Shown one piece after another: positions 59,121-64,000 of a stretch of 64,000 nucleotides of DNA. Position 1 is the stretch's first letter. Every line of letters starts with the position of its first letter. The position numbers and the translations under genes were made by a program. The notes beneath the pieces were generated by a model. That model searched no databases, had not been told where the DNA came from, and saw only the letters and a program-made list of their open reading frames with translations. Source of the stretch: JBBWZH01 sp035544115 (GTDB lineage Bacteria; Actinomycetota; Actinomycetes; Mycobacteriales; CADCTP01); the NCBI GenBank assembly GCA_963714145.1, contig OY970235.1, positions 9,982,001 to 10,046,000 of the forward strand. Reading direction: 5' to 3'.

Positions 59121-59184
59121 GGACGCGTCACCCGCGGTGCCAACCCGGCACCGGTGGCATCGGCGGCCGGGAGAGAATCGCGGC

Positions 59185-62100
59185 GTGCGGTTCGGGGTGC
59201 TCGGTCCGGTGGCGGCGTGGGCGGACGACGGCGCCGCCGTCGCCGTCGGCGGCCCCGGGCCGCGCGCGCTGCTGGCGCTGCTCGCGCTGTCCGCCGGCCA
59301 GGTCGTCGGCCCGGACCGGCTGATCGACGGCCTGTACGGCGAGCACCCGCCGGACAACGCGGCGAACGCGCTGCAGTCGCAGGTCTCCCGGCTGCGGCGC
59401 GGGCTCGGCGACGGGCGGCTGGTCGAGCTGCACCCCGCGGGCTACCGGCTCGCGGTCGACCCGGACCAGGTGGACGCGCACCGGTTCCAGCGGCTGGCCG
59501 GGGCCGGTCAGCAGGCGCTCGCGGTCGGTGACCACACCGGCGCGGCCGGGCTGCTGGCCGGGGCGCTGGCGCTGTGGCGCGGCCCGGCGCTGGCCGACGT
59601 CGCCGACGCCCCGTTCGCGCCCACCGCCGCGACCCGGCTCGCCGAGCTGCGGGCGGCCGCGATCGAGGACCGGGCCGAGGCGGAGGTGGCCGGCGGCGGC
59701 TGCCGCGCGGCCGTACCCGCGCTGCAGGAGCTCACCGCCGAGCAGCCGCTGCGCGAGCGGGCCCGGGCGCTGCTGATGCGGGCCCTGCACGGCAGCGGGC
59801 GTACCGCCGAGGCGTTGCTGGTCTTCTCCGACGCCCGCCGGGTGCTGGCCGACGAGCTCGGCGCCGACCCGTCCGCCGAGCTGGCCGCCGTACACCTGGA
59901 GCTGCTGCGCGGCTCGGCGGCCGAGCCGGCTGCCGCCCCACCGGCCGGGATCCTGCCGCCGCTGCCGGCGCAGCTGACCAGCTTCGTCGGGCGGTCGGCC
60001 GAGCTGGCCCGGATCGGCGCGCTGCTGTCGGCCGGCCGGCTGGTCACGCTGACCGGCCCCGGCGGCGCCGGCAAGACCCGGCTGGCGATCGAGGCGGGCG
60101 GCCGGCAGCCCGGCGAGGTCTGTTTCGTCGACCTCGCCCCGGTCGGCGCCGGCGCGGAGGTGCCGCTGGCCGTGCTGACCGCACTCGGCCTGCGCGAAGC
60201 GGGGCTGCTCAGCCCGGCCGGTGGGCCCGGGCCGCCGGCGCTGGAGCGGATCACCGCGGCGCTGGCCGGCCGCCGCCTGCTGCTCATCCTGGACAACTGC
60301 GAGCACGTGCTGGACGAGGCGGCCGCCCTGGCGCGCCGGCTGCTCGGCGGCAGCCCGCGGCTGCGGGTGCTGGCCACCAGCCGCGAGCCGCTCGGCATCA
60401 CCGGCGAGGCGCTCTGCCCGGTCGCCATGCTCGGCGTGCCCAGCGGCGAGGTCACCGCCGGGGCCGCCGCCGACTACCCGGCGGTCCGGCTGTTCACCGA
60501 CCGGGCCGCGGCGGTACGGCCCGACTTCACCGTGCACGCCGGCAACCTGGCCGCGGTGCTGCGGATCTGCGCCGCGCTGGACGGGCTGCCGCTGGCCATC
60601 GAGCTCGCCGCGGCCCGGCTGCGGTCGCTGCCGGTGGCCGAGGTGGCCGGCCGGCTGGACGACCGGTTCCGGCTGCTGTCCCGCGGCGACCGGACGGCCG
60701 CACCCCGGCACCGCACGCTGCGCGCGGTGGTCGGGTGGAGCTGGGAGCTGCTCGCCGAGGACGAGCGGGCGCTGGCCGCGCGGCTGACCGTGTTCGCCGG
60801 CGGCGCCACCGCGGCCGCGGTCGCCCGGGTCTGCGGGCTGGCCGAGGCGGACGCCGTCGACCTGCTCGCCAGCCTGGTGGACAAGTCGCTGCTGGAGGCG
60901 ACCGGCGACCGGTACCGGATGCTCGACACGGTCCGCGCGTACGGGGCCGAGCGGCTGGCCGGGGCCGGCGAGGACGACGCGCTGCGCCGCGCCCACGCCA
61001 GCTACTTCCTGGCGCTCGCCCAGCAGGCCGGCCGCTGGCTGCGCCGCCCCGAGCAGCTGGACTGGCTGGCCCGGCTGGCCGCCGAGCAGGGCAACCTGCA
61101 CGCCGCGCTGCGCTGGGCGGTCACCGCCGATCCGGCGCTCGCGCTCCGGCTGACCGCCGCGCAGTGCTGGTTCTGGTACCTGCGCGGGCAGACCAGCGAG
61201 GGCGCCCCGCTGGCCCGGGACCTGCTCGCCCGGCTCGGCCCCGAGCCGGCCGCCGGCCTGCTCGCCGAGCTGTCCGACGAGTACGTGCTGACCGTGCTGG
61301 CCGCGACCGGGCTCGGCACCCAGCGGCTGGCGGAGCTGGCCGGGCCGCTGCGCCGGGCCGCCGAGCTGATGCGGGCGCTGGACCGGCCGGCCCGCGACCC
61401 GGCGCTGCACGTGCTGTGGGCGGTGACCGCCGGCCCGCCGCCGCCGGATGTCGATGTGACCGAAATGCAGGTCGCCCAGCTCGTCGACGACCCGTGGTCG
61501 GCCGCGCTGGTGCACGTCAGCGCCGGGTTCCGCCGGCTGTTCGGCGGCGACCTGGCCGGCGCGCAGCCGCCGTTCGAGGCCGCGCTGGCCGCGTTCCGCG
61601 CGGTCGGGGACCGGTGGGGGATGGCGATGGCGGTCGGTCAGCTCGGTCAGCTCGGCTACCTGCGGGGCGACCCGGCCACCGCCCGGGCGCTGTGCACGGA
61701 GGCGATCGAGCTGGTCAGCCAGCTCGGTGCCGGCGAGGACCTGGCCGACGCGCTCAGCGGCCGGGCGGACGCCGGCGCGCTGGCCGGCGACCGGCCCGCC
61801 GCCCGCGCCGACTACCAAGCTGGCCGCCGAGTGCGCCCGTCGCGCCGGCGCGCCGGCCACGCTGGCCCGCGCGCTGAGCGGCCTGGGCGACCTGGCCCGC
61901 CGGGACGGTGCGCTCGCCGACGGCCGCCGCCTGCAGGAGGCCGCGCTGGCCAGCTGCCCGCCCGGCTCGTTCGGCGTGAACAGCGTCCGCGCTCAGATCC
62001 TGGTCGCCCTGGGCCGTACCGCCGACGCCGAGGGCGCGCCACCGGCCGCCGAGGCCGCGTACCGGGAGGCGTTGGCGTTCAGCGTCGGCCAGTGGCACCT

Positions 62101-62389
62101 GCCGATCGCCGCCGGCGCCGCCGCCGGGCTGGCCGGCCTCGCGCTGCGCGCCGGCGAGCTGGACCGGGCGGCCGTGCTGCTCGGTGCCGCCGAGATGCTG
62201 CGCGGCGCGCCGCTGGCCACCGACCCCGACGCCGGCCCGGTCGTCGCCGCGACCCTTGCCGCCCTCGGCGGGCCCCGGTACCGGACGGCCGCCGGGCGGG
62301 GAACGGCCATGCGCCCGACCGACCTGCTCGACTACCTCGGCCTGCCGGCCCGGGCGGCCGACGCCTGGACCTCGGTCAGCTGGCCGTAG
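59185..62389 (+). pseudogene. SARP-type regulator with NB-ARC and TPR regions, frameshifted
   Basis: The first frame runs from GTG 59185 (VRFGVLGPVAAW, the SARP opening) and contains the wHTH (about 1-90), BTAD (about 95-240) and NB-ARC (Walker A LTGPGGAGKTRLAI near 290; LLILDNCEHVLDEA) domains, then TPR-like helices. Near 61816 the frame must change to read on as LAAECARRAGAPATLARALSGLGDLARRDGALADGRRL to the stop at 62389. Deleting one A from CAAGCTG (61815-61822) gives an uninterrupted protein of about 1067 residues. Such regulators activate secondary-metabolite clusters; the downstream MFS exporter could be a target. A sequence error is the likelier cause of the shift. Confidence 0.85.
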
Positions 62390-62491
62390 CGGGTGTCTGA
62401 TGGTTCTTGGGCGCCGCCGAAGAGCCGTCAGACCCCCCACGGTCAGCGCTTGGTGCGTGGCCGGTCAGCGGGCCCGCCCAGGCTGCGGGGC

Positions 62492-64000
62492 ATGGACCTC
62501 GGAGCCGCCCGCAAGTGGGCCACCCTGACGATCGCCTGCCTGGCCGCGCTGCTGCTGGCGATCGACCTCACCGTGCTGCACCTGGCCATCCCGGGGCTGA
62601 TCCGGGACCTGGACCCGTCCGCCAGCCAGGTGCTCTGGATCGCCGACGTGTACGGCCTGGCGCTGGCCGGGCTGCTGGTCACGATGGGCAACGTCGGTGA
62701 CCGGATCGGCCGGAAGCGGCTGCTGCTGATCGGTACCGGCGCGTTCGGTGTCGCGTCCGCGCTGACCGCGTACGCCAGCAGCGCCGAGATGCTGATCGTC
62801 AGCCGTGGCCTGCTCGGCATCGCCGGCGCCACGATCATGCCGTCCACCCTGTCGATCATCCGGAACGTGTTCACCGACCCCAGGGAGCGGACCACCGCGA
62901 TCGGCATCTGGACCGGGATGAGCGCCGGCGGGATCGCGCTCGGCCCGATCGTCGGCGGCGCGCTGCTGAACAACTTCTGGTGGGGTTCGGTGTTCCTGAT
63001 CAACCTGCCGGTGCTGGCGGTGGTGCTGGTCGCCGGCATCCTGGTGCTGCCCGAGTCCCGCAACCCGGACCCGCGCCCGCTGGACGCGGCGTCCGCGCTG
63101 CTCTCGATCGCCGGCATCCTCGGCGTGGTGTACGCGATCCAGGAGTCGGTCCGGGACGGGCTGACCGACCCGCGGGTGCTGGCCGCGGCCGGGGTCGGCG
63201 TGCTCGGGCTGGCCGCGTTCGGCTGGCGGCAGACCCGGGTGGCGCAGCCGCTGATCGACGTCCGGCTGTTCCGCCGGCGCGCGTTCTCCGGCTCGATCGG
63301 CGCCAACATGGCCGCGATGTTCGCGCTGATCGGGATGTCGCTGCTGTTCGCGCAGTACTTCCAGACTGGTGCGGCACTGGTCGCCGATGCGGTCCGGGCT
63401 GGCCGCGCTGCCCGGGGCGGGCGCCGCGATGGTCGGTGCGGCCCTGGCCACCCCGCTGGTGGGCCGGCTCGGCCGCGGCCGGGTGGTCGCGCTCGGGCTG
63501 GCCCTGGCCGCCCTGGCCCAGCTGCTCTACCTGCGGATCGGCGTCTCCACCGGGTACGCGACGATGCTGGTCGCGATGCTCGTCGGCGGCCTCGGCGCCA
63601 CGCTCACCTTCGCCGTCACCGGCGACACGGTGCTGGCCACGGTGCCCAAGGAGCGGGCCGGCGCGGCCGCCGCGATCTCGGAGACCGCGATGGAGCTCGG
63701 CGGCGCGCTCGGCATGGCCATCCTCGGCACCGTGCTGAACGGCGCCTACCGGAACACCGTGAACGTCCCGGACGGGGTGCCGGCGCCGGCCGCCGGCGGC
63801 GTCCGCGACTCGCTCGGCGCCGCCCTGGACAGCGCCGCCACCCTGCCCGCCGGGGTGGCCCGGGCCGTCGCCGGCGCCGCGAACCAGGCGTTCGTGCACG
63901 GGATGCACGTGGTCGAGATGACGAACGCCGGCATCCTCGCCGCGGTCGCGCTGCTCACCCTGGCCACCCTGGGCGGCCTGCCGGCCGTCTTCGCCCCGGA
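62492..64000 (+). pseudogene. DHA2-type MFS drug exporter, frameshifted and cut by the window end
   Basis: From ATG 62492: MDLGAARKWATLTIACLAALLLAIDLTVLHLAIPGL, then GDRIGRKRLLLIGTG (MFS motif A) and GIWTGMSAGGIALGPIVGG (motif C-like), typical of 14-helix drug exporters. At 63364 the frame shifts: CAGACTG needs one A removed to read FAQYFQLVRHWSPMRSGLAALPGAGAAMVGAALATPLVG, after which a good frame continues to the window edge. It probably exports a toxic compound or secondary metabolite. Third example of the same change in a CAGCTG site. Confidence 0.85.

Noticed and set aside
59128..61860. Long open frame of 910 codons on the minus strand
   Set aside because: Antisense to the SARP regulator, Arg/Gly/Gln/Pro-rich with no domain; a by-product of extreme GC content.
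1..64000. tRNA or rRNA genes, attachment sites next to the island
   Set aside because: No cloverleaf-like or conserved T-loop sequence was noticed at the island ends; I could not run a tRNA search.

Overview
The window comes from a very GC-rich actinobacterial chromosome. Support: coding third positions are almost always G or C, GTG and TTG starts are common, and the gene families are typical of Actinobacteria (SARP/BTAD regulator, IclR and FadR-type GntR regulators, propane-monooxygenase cluster with its own GroEL, sugar ABC transporter without a local ATPase). The exact genus cannot be fixed from the sequence; a soil or plant-associated, filamentous-type actinomycete is the best guess. No rRNA, tRNA, CRISPR array or intact prophage was seen.

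Layout. 1-2.5 kb: a compact envelope cluster (tail of an upstream gene, a thioredoxin-like membrane protein, a secreted 12-cysteine peptidoglycan-binding protein, two small membrane ORFs). 2.5-6.1 kb: assorted single genes (DinB, zinc alcohol dehydrogenase, metallo-hydrolase, GNAT, M50-type peptidase). 6.1-10.9 kb: a formate/oxalate unit (FdhF/YdeP-type molybdoenzyme, FdhD, OFA antiporter) closed by a strong hairpin. 11.1-12.8 kb: EamA exporter and ArsR-type regulator. 12.9-21.4 kb: a laterally acquired island bounded by broken transposases (IS30/IS3-like on the left, IS5-like on the right). It carries three co-directional genes of unknown function: a giant beta-rich protein, a six-domain FN3-like protein and a papain-like cysteine-peptidase candidate. 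21.5-24.2 kb: a metal ABC transporter (two permeases, a frameshifted binding protein, no ATPase) with a Fur-type palindrome upstream.

24.3-36.9 kb: a pectin/uronate catabolic locus. A secreted PL1 pectate lyase cuts pectin, an ABC transporter imports the products, two uronate-dehydrogenase-like enzymes and an enolase-superfamily enzyme convert them, and a KDG-type dehydratase follows, with an IclR regulator and an extra dehydrogenase nearby. The transporter operon and the lyase share the same promoter layout (TTGACA-N17-TAGGGT) followed by related AT-rich elements. 36.9-42 kb: a degenerate receiver, an SDR, DUF1003, a secreted serine hydrolase, a bacterioferritin-like protein and a GntR regulator.

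42.1-55.7 kb: a propane/short-chain alkane oxidation locus: acetate-type transporter, MimR-like activator, small unknown ORF, PrmA-B-C-D soluble diiron monooxygenase, amidohydrolase, DUF59 protein, alcohol dehydrogenase, dedicated GroEL, Nramp transporter. Two perfect palindromes GTCTCA-N3-TGAGAC lie in the regulator/monooxygenase promoters and an imperfect third precedes the acetate-type transporter. 55.7-64 kb: zinc-ribbon/SPFH pair, SDR, SARP regulator (frameshifted) and an MFS exporter (frameshifted, running off the window).

Two window-wide patterns stand out. First, the decamer TGTGGACGGT (reverse ACCGTCCACA, close to the actinobacterial DnaA box) recurs in genes and intergenic spaces on both strands but not in the island. 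Second, three separate frameshifts are each explained by one extra A (T on the other strand) in a CAGCTG hexamer, which points to a systematic sequencing or base-modification effect.
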